This document shows, piece after piece, positions 46,953 through 57,120 of a stretch of 64,000 nucleotides of DNA (positions are counted from its first letter, which is position 1; each line of letters begins with the position of its first letter). The position numbers and the translations under genes were made by a program. The stretch spans positions 62,001-126,000 of the forward strand of contig NZ_CP053382.1 in the NCBI RefSeq assembly GCF_014931605.1, given 5' to 3'. Origin of the DNA: Halomonas sp. MCCC 1A13316 (GTDB lineage: Bacteria; Pseudomonadota; Gammaproteobacteria; Pseudomonadales; Halomonadaceae). The notes beneath the pieces were generated by a model. The model ran no database searches and was not told where the DNA came from. It saw only the letters and a program-made list of their open reading frames with translations.

Positions 46953-48014
46953 CTACTGCTGTTCGATATCGGAACAGATCGCCTGGGTGACATCGCGCGT
47001 GGTCGCCGAACCACCCAGATCCTTCGTCTGCAGGCCGGAGGCAGTCAGCCGCTCGATCGCGGCCATTAGCCTTTCGGAGGCCGTGGTTTCTCCGAGGTGG
47101 TCGAGCAACATGGCCGCGGTCCAGAAGGATCCCACTGGGTTAGCGATGCCCTTCCCGGCGATATCGAAGGCCGACCCATGGATGGGCTCGAACATGGACG
47201 GAAAGGTCTTCTCCGGATTCAGGTTGGCGGTCGGTGCAATACCCAGGCTGCCCGAGAGGGCGGCGGCGAGGTCAGACAGGATGTCTGCATGCAGGTTGGT
47301 GGCTACGATGACATCCATCGTCTCGGGCTTCAGCACCATCCGGGTGGTCACCGCATCGACCAGCTCACGATCAATGTCCACATCCGGAAATTCCTTGGCG
47401 ACCTCGAAAAAGACCTCATCCCAAAGCACCATGCCATGGCGCTGAGCATTGGACTTGGTGACCAGGGTGAGCTTCTTGCAAGGACGACTCTGGGCGAGTT
47501 CAAATGCAAAACGGTGAATACGCTCGATGCCCTTGCGAGTAAAAACGGACACCTCGGTACCGACCTCCTCGGCATGCCCTTGGTGCACCCGCCCCCCGTT
47601 GCCGGAGTATTCCCCCTCACTGTTTTCCCTGACGATGACCCAGTCGATTTCTTCGGCCCCCTTCAGCCGGCTATTGACGCCTGGAAGCACCCGGGCGGGA
47701 CGCACGTTCGCATACTGATCGAAGCCTTGACAGATCGCGAGCCGCAACTCCCAGAGCGAAACATGATCGGGAACATCCTGGCTGCCAACAGCACCAAAAT
47801 AAATCGCGTCGAACTTTGCCAGCTTCTCCAGTCCACCTTCGGGAATATATTCGCCTTTCTCAAGATAACGCTGAGAGCTCCAGTCAAAATCTTCGAACTG
47901 GAATGTAAAATCACCACTCTTTTGCGCCAGTGCCTCCAGCACTTTCTTTCCTGCCTCGATCACCTCAAGGCCAATCCCGTCTCCCGGAATGACGGCTACA
48001 CGATGACTACGCAT
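46953..48014 (-). CDS. Tartrate dehydrogenase/decarboxylase (TtuC/D-malate dehydrogenase type)
   Basis: 353 residues, beta-decarboxylating dehydrogenase family. RVAVIPGDGIGLEVIEAGKK, LRLAICQGFDQYANVRPARV, VTKSNAQRHGMVLWDEVF, ATNLHADILSDLAAALSGSL and MFEPIHGSAFDIAGKGIANP cover the NAD, metal and substrate regions. Such enzymes act on tartrate (giving oxaloglycolate or D-glycerate) and D-malate. The adjacent glycerate kinase favours tartrate to glycerate. ATG 48014 has AGGAG upstream; the longer frame is not used. Divergent from a LysR gene. Confidence 0.88.
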   Translation of the reverse strand: MRSHRVAVIPGDGIGLEVIEAGKKVLEALAQKSGDFTFQFEDFDWSSQRYLEKGEYIPEGGLEKLAKFDAIYFGAVGSQDVPDHVSLWELRLAICQGFDQYANVRPARVLPGVNSRLKGAEEIDWVIVRENSEGEYSGNGGRVHQGHAEEVGTEVSVFTRKGIERIHRFAFELAQSRPCKKLTLVTKSNAQRHGMVLWDEVFFEVAKEFPDVDIDRELVDAVTTRMVLKPETMDVIVATNLHADILSDLAAALSGSLGIAPTANLNPEKTFPSMFEPIHGSAFDIAGKGIANPVGSFWTAAMLLDHLGETTASERLMAAIERLTASGLQTKDLGGSATTRDVTQAICSDIEQQ

Positions 48015-48160
48015 ACTGACAGCTCCTACTTGATGTTTATCAACTCTGTATTTTCTCTTGCCTGGAAACATCCCGTCTGCCCTCCCGACACTAGGTGACA
48101 CGCATACCGGCATGCAATATACTGTGAGTTAATTCAGAAACAACCCTGGGGTTAACACTC

Positions 48161-49060
48161 ATGTCGAGCACAGACTTCGAGTTCTTTATATTTCTTTGCC
48201 AGGCAGGAAGTATTTCTAAGGCGGCAAGGGAGCTGGACATTACCCCTGCGGCTGCCAGCAAGCGGCTCGCCAACATTGAGAAAAATATCGGGTGCCAACT
48301 TGTTACGCGATCAACCCGCGCCATGAGCCTGACACCCAACGGCAATATTTATCTGGAATATGCAAAAAAAGTCACATCTACGATCGAAGAGATGAATTAT
48401 ATTTTGAAGCAGGAAAGTGACGAAGCAGAGGGGCTGATTCGCATCAATGCACCTTTCGGGTTTGGTAGAAAGTACGTCTCGAGATTCGTAGCTGATTTTA
48501 TTGAAGAATATCCAAAAGTGGAGTGCCAGCTCCACCTTTCAGACCAGCCACTGAACCTTATAGCCAACTCATTTGATGTTGGCATTCGGTTTGGCTCACT
48601 CCCTGACTCTGGTTTACATGCCAAGAAGATAGCATCTCATCAACGTTTTGTTTGTGCTTCACCCCTTTATCTGAATAGACACATAGAACCTAAGCACCCT
48701 CGAGAACTATCTGATCATAACTGCATTATTCTCAGGCAAAACGAGGACACATATGGCAACTGGAGCTTCAGCAAACATGATGAAGTGCACCATGTGCGCG
48801 TAAGGGGAACATTAAGTTCGAATGATGGGGAAAGCGTATTGAGCTGGACATTGCGAGGTCATGGCATAGCCATCCGTGCCGAATGGGATATTTATCATCA
48901 CTTAAAAGAAGGACAGCTAATAAGACTACTTAGTGAATACCAGCTACCAAATGCTGATATTTATGCAGTTTACCCTTATAGCCAAAATCTCCCAGCCCGG
49001 ATACGACTATTCATCGACCACCTAGCTAAAAAAATGAAAATAGTTCCATTTCAAAAATAA
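48161..49060 (+). CDS. LysR-family transcriptional regulator
   Basis: 299 residues. N-terminal helix-turn-helix FLCQAGSISKAARELDITPA then ASKRLANIEKNIGCQLVTRS. Effector domain LIRINAPFGFGRKYVSRFVA, FDVGIRFGSLPDSGLHAKKI. Divergently transcribed from the tartrate dehydrogenase with 146 bp between starts, the classic arrangement for a LysR activator. The tartrate loci of Agrobacterium also have one (TtuA). Codon use is more AT-rich than in the neighbouring operon. Confidence 0.92.
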   Translation: MSSTDFEFFIFLCQAGSISKAARELDITPAAASKRLANIEKNIGCQLVTRSTRAMSLTPNGNIYLEYAKKVTSTIEEMNYILKQESDEAEGLIRINAPFGFGRKYVSRFVADFIEEYPKVECQLHLSDQPLNLIANSFDVGIRFGSLPDSGLHAKKIASHQRFVCASPLYLNRHIEPKHPRELSDHNCIILRQNEDTYGNWSFSKHDEVHHVRVRGTLSSNDGESVLSWTLRGHGIAIRAEWDIYHHLKEGQLIRLLSEYQLPNADIYAVYPYSQNLPARIRLFIDHLAKKMKIVPFQK

Positions 49061-49631
49061 GCACTCTAAACTATCGACTGCTGAATGCTTTCAACATTTG
49101 AATTCAAACTAGCGACTCAGTGCTCAAGGTCAACAAGCTCGACACCCTGTATCGATAGCCGGCCGTGACCTTGCGCCTTGCGGCCACCCTGCCAATTCAT
49201 CATGATGGCCTGTAACATCAGCAGGCTAAACGCATTCATCGCCGGAAGAAGTTATAGCGCTGGGCGCTTTTCAAAGAAATTAGGAAAGTAGATGATTGAA
49301 GAAAGTGCAAATATTTTCTGAGATTATGCAAACCGATACGCGCTGAAAAAGAAAGATTCATTCCCTCCAATCACTTGGCAAAAAAATATTGCGAGTGAAG
49401 TTATATCGCAGCAACTTAACAAATCACGTCCGCTGGCGCGTAACGCGTAAAAGAGTACCGCTGCCTTCAATGTTAATCAGAATCACCTGTAAGGCCGCTT
49501 CTGGCCGAATAAGGAATGTTAGTATATGCTGATGAAGATAGTGCAACAGCTGGCGCTGCAGTGTGGATATGACGCCACGACTGAAACTGCATTCTTCGCC
49601 ATTCGCCACTAGATAGAAAAGGTGAGAATGA
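49061..49631. other. Non-coding stretch with no recognised gene
   Basis: 570 bp. A short minus-strand frame (MNAFSLLMLQAIMMNWQGGR, about 49119-49240) might be a gene remnant but has no supporting start or family. No transposase, tRNA or clear terminator was found. Composition is mixed and lower in GC than the core. Confidence 0.4.
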
Positions 49632-49844
49632 ATGCCACGTTACTACGCGAATACGAATACAGACAAGAATGGAAATCACGAAATCCATACGACTGGATGT
49701 CCGCATCCCCCAGCCGACCACAACCGTCTGCCTTTGGGTATCCATGCTTCCTGCGGCCCGGCGACAGCGGCTGCACGAACGAAGTTTGGCGGAAGAGTTG
49801 ATGGATGCAAATGTTGCTGCCCAGCATGTCATCGAGGCCGTTGA
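49632..49844 (+). CDS. Small Cys/His-rich conserved protein
   Basis: 70 residues: PRYYANTNTDKNGNHEIHTT, GCPHPPADHNRLPLGIH, then VDGCKCCCPACH. The arrangement YYxNxxxxxNGxHExHxxxC...NRxxLG...C...A...GCxxC...CH is one I recall from small conserved bacterial proteins without assigned function. The Cys and His pairs suggest a zinc-binding site. AAGGTGAG lies about 10 nt before the ATG. It stands alone. Function unknown. Confidence 0.55.
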   Translation: MPRYYANTNTDKNGNHEIHTTGCPHPPADHNRLPLGIHASCGPATAAARTKFGGRVDGCKCCCPACHRGR

Positions 49845-49999
49845 TCACACGCACAAGAACACTGATCGTCCGCTCTTGGCCGTTAGCAGTCTTTGTTGTG
49901 ATATCGCATTATTGGCTAGATAAGGCTTGCCGTTTGATTAAGCGTAACTAGAACCACAAATGCTTAAGAGCATGGCTTTGCGCTCAGCCGGTGGAGCGG

Positions 50000-50135
50000 A
50001 AACGAAAGGCCCGGCCTTGCGGCCGGGCTGGATCTTCGCTTCCTTACATCCTCCTCGGGCATCCTTCCGACCCGAGCGTCCTTGGATTGAGTCGTCCTGA
50101 CTCGTCGTCCCTGGCTGAGCCTCCGTGCTCAGTAC
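50000..50135 (-). ncRNA. CsrB/RsmZ-like regulatory RNA, copy 1
   Basis: The minus-strand transcript would be about 136 nt with nine GGA motifs. Stem-loops present GGA in the loop: CTGAGC-ACGGAG-GCTCAG, GAGTC-AGGAC-GACTC, and CTCGGG-TCGGAAGGATG-CCCGAG. Unpaired linkers carry AGGGA, AAGGA, GGAGGA and AAGGA. It ends in terminator GCCCGGCC-GCAA-GGCCGGGC plus CTTTCGTTT. This is the layout of RNAs that sequester the translational regulator CsrA/RsmA. About 90 bp upstream is a perfect GacA box. A close copy lies at 51611-51745. Confidence 0.85.
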
Positions 50136-50476
50136 GCCTCTAGTGTGCCAACTAGGGCAGCCTTGTGACGTTAACCTGGCGCAAGCGGCGTGTAAGATAT
50201 TGCCGATAAATTTTGTAAGACATGGCTTACAAGATGTTCGATTCGGCCTCCCGTCGGTCGGGCCCGGTGCGGCCCAGTGCTTCCCTGTCGTCATCGGACG
50301 GGCACGCAGCAGCTTGCCAGTGGCCGCGGGGCGGCCAGGCTCACAGGGGTATCGGTGGTGTCGAGTGTCGTGCGTAAGATTCGTGATGATTGACGGCTTG
50401 CCGCGCGAGCTGCCTCCCGCGCTCTCAAGCCGTCAATGAGGGGAGGGCGCAGCTGCTGTTGAGGCAAGCAGAGCAG
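50136..50476. other. sRNA promoter region and hairpin after the hydrolase gene
   Basis: 340 bp without a gene. It holds the upstream region of sRNA copy 1: a block GTTGGCACACTAGAGGC at about 50136-50151 shared with copy 2, GGTTAACGTCA shared with copy 2, and the GacA box at 50214-50231. It also holds a long hairpin TTGACGGCTTG/CAAGCCGTCAA (50390-50436) 41 bp beyond the hydrolase stop, probably its terminator although no U-tract follows. Confidence 0.6.
50214..50231 (-). promoter_or_regulatory. GacA/UvrY binding site upstream of sRNA copy 1
   Basis: TGTAAG-ACATGG-CTTACA, an exact match to the TGTAAGN6CTTACA element known upstream of rsm/csr small RNA genes. It is centred about 87 bp before the likely 5' end of the sRNA. 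Confidence 0.85.
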
Positions 50477-51337
50477 TTATTGATTGAGGGTACTGTCCAG
50501 CAATAGCAGCGCAGCCTGCCAGGAGGAGGCGTCGGCGGCGGCATTGTAGCCAATCGGCAAGCCATGTTCTTCGCTCAGCGCGTCGGCGCCGGGGTTGGTG
50601 AAGCCATGGAGGGCCTGGGGATAGGTAATGACATCGACATCGGCGCCCTGTGCCTTGAGCGCAAGCGCCATGGCTGCCAGGGTTTCACGCTTGACGAGCG
50701 AGTCCGCGCCGCCAGTATGGATCTGTACTGCACCGCTGAATTCCCCGGGAGTAGGGACAGCCGGCGTGGGATCGCCGTGAAAGCTGATAACGGCCTCGAG
50801 CGGCATGCCGGACAATGCCATGTTCATGACGACGCTGCCGCCGAAGCAGTAACCAATGGCCGCCATGCCGGTATCAGCCACGGCCGGGTGTTGGCTTAGC
50901 TGGGTCATGGCCGCTTCGAACCTGGCACGAGCGGCTGGCCAATCCTGCAAAACTTCCGAGGAGAATTCGCCCGCTTGGTCGGGATGCGTGGCGACCTGAC
51001 CACCGCCGTACATATCCACCGCCAATGCCACGAAGCCGAGAGCGGCGAGCTGGTCGGCGCGTGTGCGAGCATAATCGTCGAGCCCCCACCACTCGTGCAC
51101 CACCAGTACGGCCGGCCGTGGTTTCTCATCATTGACGTTGCGTGCCAGGTAGCCCTGGTAGGTCTCGCCTCCGGTCGTATATTCGAACACCTCGCTTTCG
51201 ACGCGCGGTCCCCAGGCCGTGAGCAATTCCGACTCGGGGTCGGTTTCGGATGCTGCCGGAGGGTTGACCTCCTGGGCGATTGCCGAGCCTGTCAGCAACC
51301 AAGCTATCAGGCACAAGAACGTGAAAAGTGTGCGCAT
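50477..51337 (-). CDS. Exported dienelactone hydrolase family protein
   Basis: 286 residues. Signal peptide MRTLFTFLCLIAWLLTGSAI with cleavage near AQA/AQE. Alpha/beta hydrolase of the DLH type: VLVVHEWWGLDDYARTRADQ, FVALAVDMYGGG, nucleophile-elbow cysteine in AAIGYCFGGSVVMNMAL, Asp in QIHTGGADSLV and His in ALHGFTNPGAD. The Cys-Asp-His triad is therefore present. Periplasmic location is unusual for DLH, but exported homologues are known. Substrate unknown. The gene lies between the two CsrB-like RNAs on the same strand; AAGGAGAG precedes ATG 51337. Confidence 0.85.
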   Translation of the reverse strand: MRTLFTFLCLIAWLLTGSAIAQEVNPPAASETDPESELLTAWGPRVESEVFEYTTGGETYQGYLARNVNDEKPRPAVLVVHEWWGLDDYARTRADQLAALGFVALAVDMYGGGQVATHPDQAGEFSSEVLQDWPAARARFEAAMTQLSQHPAVADTGMAAIGYCFGGSVVMNMALSGMPLEAVISFHGDPTPAVPTPGEFSGAVQIHTGGADSLVKRETLAAMALALKAQGADVDVITYPQALHGFTNPGADALSEEHGLPIGYNAAADASSWQAALLLLDSTLNQ

Positions 51338-51610
51338 ATGAAGCTCTCCTTGCTTATTCTTTGTCGGGTCTCGGCGGCAGGGAACGCCAGTCCCACCTTT
51401 TACTAACATAGCTGCCCTCGTAGGCCCGCGTACACCGCTACTGCCTGAGGCCCTTCAGATGGAAGGGCTCCGAGAGGTCGAAATCGCCGTCGGCTGGGGA
51501 TGGGCACGCGGCACACGACAGCCAGCATCGGCGGCAAGCGAAGAGCTACTGTAAGAGGAATGGCTTGCGCTATGGCGTGCCTATGCTGATTGGCTGGCTA
51601 CGAGAGCCCA

Positions 51611-51745
51611 AACAAAAGCCCGGCCTTGCGGCCGGGCTGGATCTTCGCTTCCTTACCTCTGCCTCGGGCATCCTTCCGACCCGAGCGTCCCTGGATATGA
51701 GTCGTCCTGACTCGTCGTCCCTGGCTGAGCCTCCGTGCTCAGTAC
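51611..51745 (-). ncRNA. CsrB/RsmZ-like regulatory RNA, copy 2
   Basis: About 135 nt, close in sequence and fold to copy 1: the same three GGA-loop hairpins (ACGGAG, AGGAC, TCGGAAGGATG loops), seven GGA motifs, and the same terminator stem followed by TTTTGTT. Differences cluster in linkers (CATATCCAGGGAC, GCAGAGGTAAGGA). It shares the upstream block TTGGCACAGTAAAGGC and TTAACGTCAGAG-like region with copy 1. A degenerate GacA-like site lies further upstream. The two RNAs flank the hydrolase gene. Confidence 0.83.
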
Positions 51746-51818
51746 GCCTTTACTGTGCCAACCCTCGACCGTCTCTGACGTTAACCTGGATCAAATTCGC
51801 ATGAAAAAGTGTTGGTTC

Positions 51819-51838
51819 TTTTTAGAAATGGCTTCAAG
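51819..51838 (-). promoter_or_regulatory. Degenerate GacA-like site upstream of sRNA copy 2
   Basis: TTTTTAGAAATGGCTTCAAG aligns with TTTTGTAAGACATGGCTTACAAG of copy 1 but has lost bases in both half-sites. Its position relative to the sRNA is equivalent. It may be weak or inactive. Confidence 0.4.
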
Positions 51839-51891
51839 GAAGGTGACTTGCGCTCGCAGCGGCTTCGGCAGTAACGGTGGATTACGCCGGC

Positions 51892-52563
51892 TCAGCTCCC
51901 TGACGGCAGCACCGCGGCATAGACCGCGAAGTAGTGGAAGGTGCTGCCGCCCAGCACGAACAGATGCCAGATGGCGTGGTTGAAGGGAATCGCGCTGACG
52001 GCGAAGAAGATCACGCCCAGGGTATAGGTGATGCCGCCGGCAGCGAGCAGGGCGATGCCGGCCGTGGGCAGGCTGGCGCTCAGCTCGTCGCCGGCGAAGA
52101 CGATCAGCCAGCCCATGACCAGGTAGATCGCCACCCGCAGCACGCTGAAGCGGTGAGGCCAGGCCAGCTTGCAGGCGATGCCGGCCAGCGCCAGGCTCCA
52201 GACGATGGCGAACAGCGTCCAGCCGGTGGTACTGCGCATGTTGACCAGCAGAAAGGGCGTATAGGTGCCGGCGATCAGCAGGTAGATGGCACAGTGGTCC
52301 AGCTGTTGGAAAGCACGCTTGAGTCGTGGATGGCGAACGCCGTGGTAGAGCGTCGAGGCGGTGTAGAGCAGTACCAGGGTCACGCCGTAGAGGCTGATGC
52401 CGACGATCTTCCACGGATCCACGTGGGCAGCCATGCTGGCCAGTACCAGCAGCACGATCACGCCGGCCAGGCTCAGCGCCGCGCCGATGCCGTGGCTGAT
52501 GCTGTTGAGCAGCTCCTCGACCAGGTGGTGGCGATGGCCGCCGGGGCTTCCCGTCTGTGGCAT
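51892..52563 (-). CDS. Hemolysin III family (TrhA/YqfA-like) membrane protein
   Basis: 223 residues, seven predicted membrane helices. Family signature HHLVEELLNSISHGIGAALS with the conserved His and Ser, STLYHGVRHPRLKRAFQQLD HC-region, and AIPFNHAIWHLFVLGGSTFH near the end, which supply the metal-site His residues of the PAQR-like fold. Members affect membrane fluidity or lipid balance. Separate from ribA by 36 bp on the same strand, so probably cotranscribed. Confidence 0.9.
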   Translation of the reverse strand: MPQTGSPGGHRHHLVEELLNSISHGIGAALSLAGVIVLLVLASMAAHVDPWKIVGISLYGVTLVLLYTASTLYHGVRHPRLKRAFQQLDHCAIYLLIAGTYTPFLLVNMRSTTGWTLFAIVWSLALAGIACKLAWPHRFSVLRVAIYLVMGWLIVFAGDELSASLPTAGIALLAAGGITYTLGVIFFAVSAIPFNHAIWHLFVLGGSTFHYFAVYAAVLPSGS

Positions 52564-52599
52564 GGCGTCTCCGTCTGGGCGCCCCGATGCCGTGTCGGC

Positions 52600-53235
52600 T
52601 CAGGGCTTGCGTTCGATATCCACGTCGCTGGCCTGAGTGAAGTCGCCGAGCACCATCATGTGGCCCAGCTTGCCGGCCTTGGTGGAGAGATATTGCTCGT
52701 TGTGGGGATTTAGACCCGTGGTCAGCGGCACGCGTTCCGCGATAGTGACGCCGGCCTGGGTCAGGGCGTCGACCTTGCGCGGATTGTTGGTCATCAGCCG
52801 CAGGCTCGAAATGCCCAGATGTCCCAGCATCGGTACGCAGAGATCGTAGCGGCGCATGTCGGCGCCGAAGCCGAGCTGCTCGTTGGCTTCCACGGTATCG
52901 GCACCCTGGTCCTGCAGGTGGTAGGCGCGGATCTTGTTGAGCAGGCCGATGCCGCGGCCCTCCTGGCGCAGGTAGAGCAGCACGCCGCGGCCTTCATCGG
53001 CAATCCGCTTGAGTGCTTCCTGCAACTGGTAACCACAGTCGCAGCGCATGGAGAACAGCGCGTCGCCGGTCAGGCACTCCGAGTGCACCCGGCCGAGCAC
53101 CGGCTCGCCGTCGGCCACGTCGCCCAGCGTCAGGGCGATGTGATCCTTGCCGGTGGCCTCGTCCTCGAAACCGTGCATGGTGAAGGTGGCCCAGGGGGTG
53201 GGCAGCCGGGAGGCGGCGATGAATCGAATGGTCAC
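52600..53235 (-). CDS. ribA: GTP cyclohydrolase II
   Basis: 211 residues. First step of riboflavin synthesis: GTP to 2,5-diamino-6-ribosylamino-pyrimidinone phosphate plus formate. Zinc ligands in [20 protein letters not shown], the GTP-binding [20 protein letters not shown], and [20 protein letters not shown]. Complete and of standard length. Divergent from hemE. Confidence 0.96.
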   Translation of the reverse strand: MTIRFIAASRLPTPWATFTMHGFEDEATGKDHIALTLGDVADGEPVLGRVHSECLTGDALFSMRCDCGYQLQEALKRIADEGRGVLLYLRQEGRGIGLLNKIRAYHLQDQGADTVEANEQLGFGADMRRYDLCVPMLGHLGISSLRLMTNNPRKVDALTQAGVTIAERVPLTTGLNPHNEQYLSTKAGKLGHMMVLGDFTQASDVDIERKP

Positions 53236-53402
53236 GGGGTACCTCGGTCAGACCACGGCGATGCCGGAAGTGAATCTCGCATTCTAACAGGAACGGGGGC
53301 GGGGCTCACGAATGTGCGCCGACATCGATCTTGGCCCGGGTCAAGCCGCGCGAAAAATGATGCGCTACAATGGGCCGACATTTCCTGTGGATGACTGCCT
53401 GC

Positions 53403-54477
<1,075 letters not shown>

Positions 54478-54485
<8 letters not shown>

Positions 54486-54870
54486 ACCCGGCTGGCTGCG
54501 GCGGCTGGCCTGGGGGGAGGATAGAAAGCGACACCGCCTGTGGGCGGTGTCGGCCGTTGTGGCTGCCGTGGTCATTGCCCTCGGCAGCCTGACACCGGGC
54601 AACGAAATGCCCGACAGCCTGCCGTGGGACAAGCTCAACCACTTCGTCGGCTATGCCGGATTGGCGGGGTTGGCCGGTCTGGCGGGGCTGCCGCTGGTGC
54701 GCACCTTCATCGCCGTGGCGCTCTACGGCATCTGCATCGAATACCTGCAGGTCCCGGTGCCGGGGCGCAGTGGCGGCGACTGGGCCGATATCCTGGCCAA
54801 TAGCCTGGGGGCGGCCGGGGCCGTACTGGTGCTGTATGTTCGCCGCCGCTTTCTGATCAAGCGCGACTGA
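54478..54870 (+). CDS. VanZ-like membrane protein
   Basis: 130 residues with about three to four hydrophobic segments. [20 protein letters not shown] is the VanZ-like entry motif, and [20 protein letters not shown] then [17 protein letters not shown] the second. Function in Gram-negatives is unknown. Start ATG 54478 inside the hemE stop region, so translation is coupled. Followed by a strong terminator. Confidence 0.82.
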
Positions 54871-54906
54871 CCTAAAAAGCCGGCGGCAACGCGGCGAATC
54901 TGACAT

Positions 54907-54942
54907 AGGCGCCTCTCTACCTTCGGGTGGCGAGGCGCCTTT
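54907..54942 (+). terminator. Terminator of the hemE operon
   Basis: Stem AGGCGCCTC/GAGGCGCCT extended by CTACC/GGTGG and closed by a TTCG tetraloop, with TTT after it. It lies 37 bp after the VanZ-like stop. Confidence 0.85.
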
Positions 54943-55135
54943 GCGATGGGCTTCTGTACTCACGCGGTAGCGGGATTGGATCGTTCTCGTTTGTTCACGC
55001 CAGGTCATGTTCACTTAATTTCATATTGATAGTCTTAAGTGGAATATATCGGCACTGGCATGTCCCGATTGGCAACTGGCGTATCTCTCTAGATTTGAAT
55101 AGCCCCGCCAGTCGGTGACTCAACGGGAGAAGTTC

Positions 55136-57028
55136 ATGCGACATCGAATGGCGGCAGGGATCGTGCATATCCTCTTGTTGGTCGTGCTGTCGAGCCTCAG
55201 CTTGGCGAGCGAGGCATTGGCGCAAGGCTTGTTCGGCCAGCAAGATGACTTCCTGCCGCCCGACCAAGCTTTCCAGCCAACCCTGAACCAGGACGGTGAG
55301 GCGTTGACCATCGATTGGCAGATCGAGCCCGGATATTACCTCTACCGTCACCGCCTCGCCGTGGAAGCCGACGGGCGCGAACTACCGCTCGACCTGCCCG
55401 CAGGCGAGACGATCGAAGATGAATATTTCGGTCGCTCAGAGGTCTATCGCAACACACTGACAATGCAGGCCACACTCGAAGGTGAAGATTCGATCACCTT
55501 GAGTTGGCAAGGGTGCGCCGATGCTGGCCTGTGCTATCCGCCGCAGCAACGAACCTTCGAGCTCGAAACTGCCGAAGCCAGCAGTGCGGGCGACATGAGT
55601 ACTTCCGATACCGGCACGGCCCGTCCGGTTGCGTCCAGTGCGAGTGACTCACCGGATCTCGCAGCAGCGAACGGTCAGGCTGAGGATCAGCGCCTGGCCG
55701 CTCGGCTTGCCGACGGCAATGCAGTCTGGACGCTGGCTCTCTTCTTCGGCATGGGGCTGCTGCTGACTTTCACCCCTTGCGTGCTGCCGATGATACCCAT
55801 CCTCTCGAGCCTGATCATTGGTCAACGCGAGCAGGGCACTCCCAGGCGTGCGGCCGGGCTCATGCTCTCTCTCGCCTATGTGCTGCCCATGGCAGTCACC
55901 TACGCTGCCTTGGGCGTCGCCGCCGCGCTGGCCGGCGCCAACTTGCAGATTCTGTTCCAGAATGTCTGGTTCATCGGCATGTTTTCGGCACTGTTCGTCG
56001 TGCTGGCGCTGGCAATGTTCGGTTTGTTTGAACTGGAACTGCCCGGCGCGATACGCCAGCGCCTTGATGCGGGCCTCTCTCGCCAGCGTGGCGGGCGACT
56101 GAAAGGTGTCGCTGCCATGGGCGTGCTTTCCGCACTGCTCGTCGGACCCTGCATGACCGCGCCGCTGGCCGGCGCGCTACTGTTTATCGCGGAAAGCGGT
56201 AATCCTTGGCTCGGCGGTACGGCATTGCTGGCACTCGGCCTGGGCATGGGGGCGCCGTTGATTCTCATCGGCACCGTGGGCAATCGGCTTTTGCCCAAGC
56301 CTGGTGCCTGGATGGGACGCGTGCGCGGCGCCTTCGGCTTCGTCCTGCTGGGCATGGCGATCTGGTTCGTTGAGCGCATCTTACCCGAGCCCATCGTGTT
56401 GGGGCTGTGGGGCGCGTTGGGGCTCTGTTTTGCCGTGGCGATGCGAGCGCTGGCACGCAATGCCAGCGCGGGTCCGTTGCCTCAGGCCGGCAACGCCAGC
56501 GCGGCGGTCATTGGTTTGTGGAGTGCACTGATCCTGATCGGGGCCGCTGGTGGAGCGGACGATCCCTGGCGTCCGCTGGATGTCTATTCCCCGATTGGCG
56601 ACGGCACGGCTGTCGCATCGGAAGCGAGCGAGCCGCTTGAATTCGATGAAGTCGCCGATCTGGCATCACTCGAAGAACGCGTGGCGATGGCCTCGAATGT
56701 AGGGCAGATGACGCTCGTCGAGTTTACCGCCGACTGGTGCGTTTCCTGCGAAGTGATCGAGCAGGAAGTCTTTGGCGACTCCACAGTCCAGACCGAACTG
56801 CAGGACGTGCAGCGGTTGAGGGTCGATGTCACCGCTTACGATGCTGAAGATAAGGCCATCATGCAGAACTTTGGCGTCGTCGGCCCACCGACATTGATGT
56901 GGTTCGGTCAAGACGGACAGGAGCGTCGCGGCGAACGCATCATCGGTGAACTGGACGCTGAAACTTTCCTCGAGCGCTACGACCGCGCCAGGAAGGGGAC
57001 TCGGCGCAACGATGGGAGCGATGCATGA
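55136..57028 (+). CDS. dsbD: Protein-disulfide reductase DsbD
   Basis: 630 residues. Carries electrons from cytoplasmic thioredoxin to periplasmic DsbC/DsbG and CcmG. Signal peptide (residues 1-30), N-terminal domain with its redox pair in GCADAGLCYPPQQ (about residue 130), a membrane domain of eight helices with Cys in FTPCVLPMIPIL and GPCMTAPLAGALLF, and a C-terminal thioredoxin domain with ADWCVSCEVIEQEV. All three Cys pairs are present. ATG 55136 is used; an upstream GTG at 55115 lacks a binding site. Forms an operon with dsbG. Confidence 0.95.
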   Translation: MRHRMAAGIVHILLLVVLSSLSLASEALAQGLFGQQDDFLPPDQAFQPTLNQDGEALTIDWQIEPGYYLYRHRLAVEADGRELPLDLPAGETIEDEYFGRSEVYRNTLTMQATLEGEDSITLSWQGCADAGLCYPPQQRTFELETAEASSAGDMSTSDTGTARPVASSASDSPDLAAANGQAEDQRLAARLADGNAVWTLALFFGMGLLLTFTPCVLPMIPILSSLIIGQREQGTPRRAAGLMLSLAYVLPMAVTYAALGVAAALAGANLQILFQNVWFIGMFSALFVVLALAMFGLFELELPGAIRQRLDAGLSRQRGGRLKGVAAMGVLSALLVGPCMTAPLAGALLFIAESGNPWLGGTALLALGLGMGAPLILIGTVGNRLLPKPGAWMGRVRGAFGFVLLGMAIWFVERILPEPIVLGLWGALGLCFAVAMRALARNASAGPLPQAGNASAAVIGLWSALILIGAAGGADDPWRPLDVYSPIGDGTAVASEASEPLEFDEVADLASLEERVAMASNVGQMTLVEFTADWCVSCEVIEQEVFGDSTVQTELQDVQRLRVDVTAYDAEDKAIMQNFGVVGPPTLMWFGQDGQERRGERIIGELDAETFLERYDRARKGTRRNDGSDA

Positions 57029-57120
57029 AGCCTTGGCAGCGTTTGGGGCTTTCCCCGCCATACCCCAGCGCCTCCGCGACACAGGTAATCACCTCTTATC
57101 ACTGGATGGAGAAAAGAAAC

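Noticed and set aside
49669..49923. Plus-strand 84-codon frame overlapping the small Cys/His protein
   Set aside because: The alternative frame at 49632 has a conserved motif and a ribosome binding site; this one has neither.
50136..50151. Firm sigma-54 promoter for the CsrB-like RNAs
   Set aside because: GG and GC spacing fits, but TTGC is AGGC and the predicted start lies inside the first hairpin.
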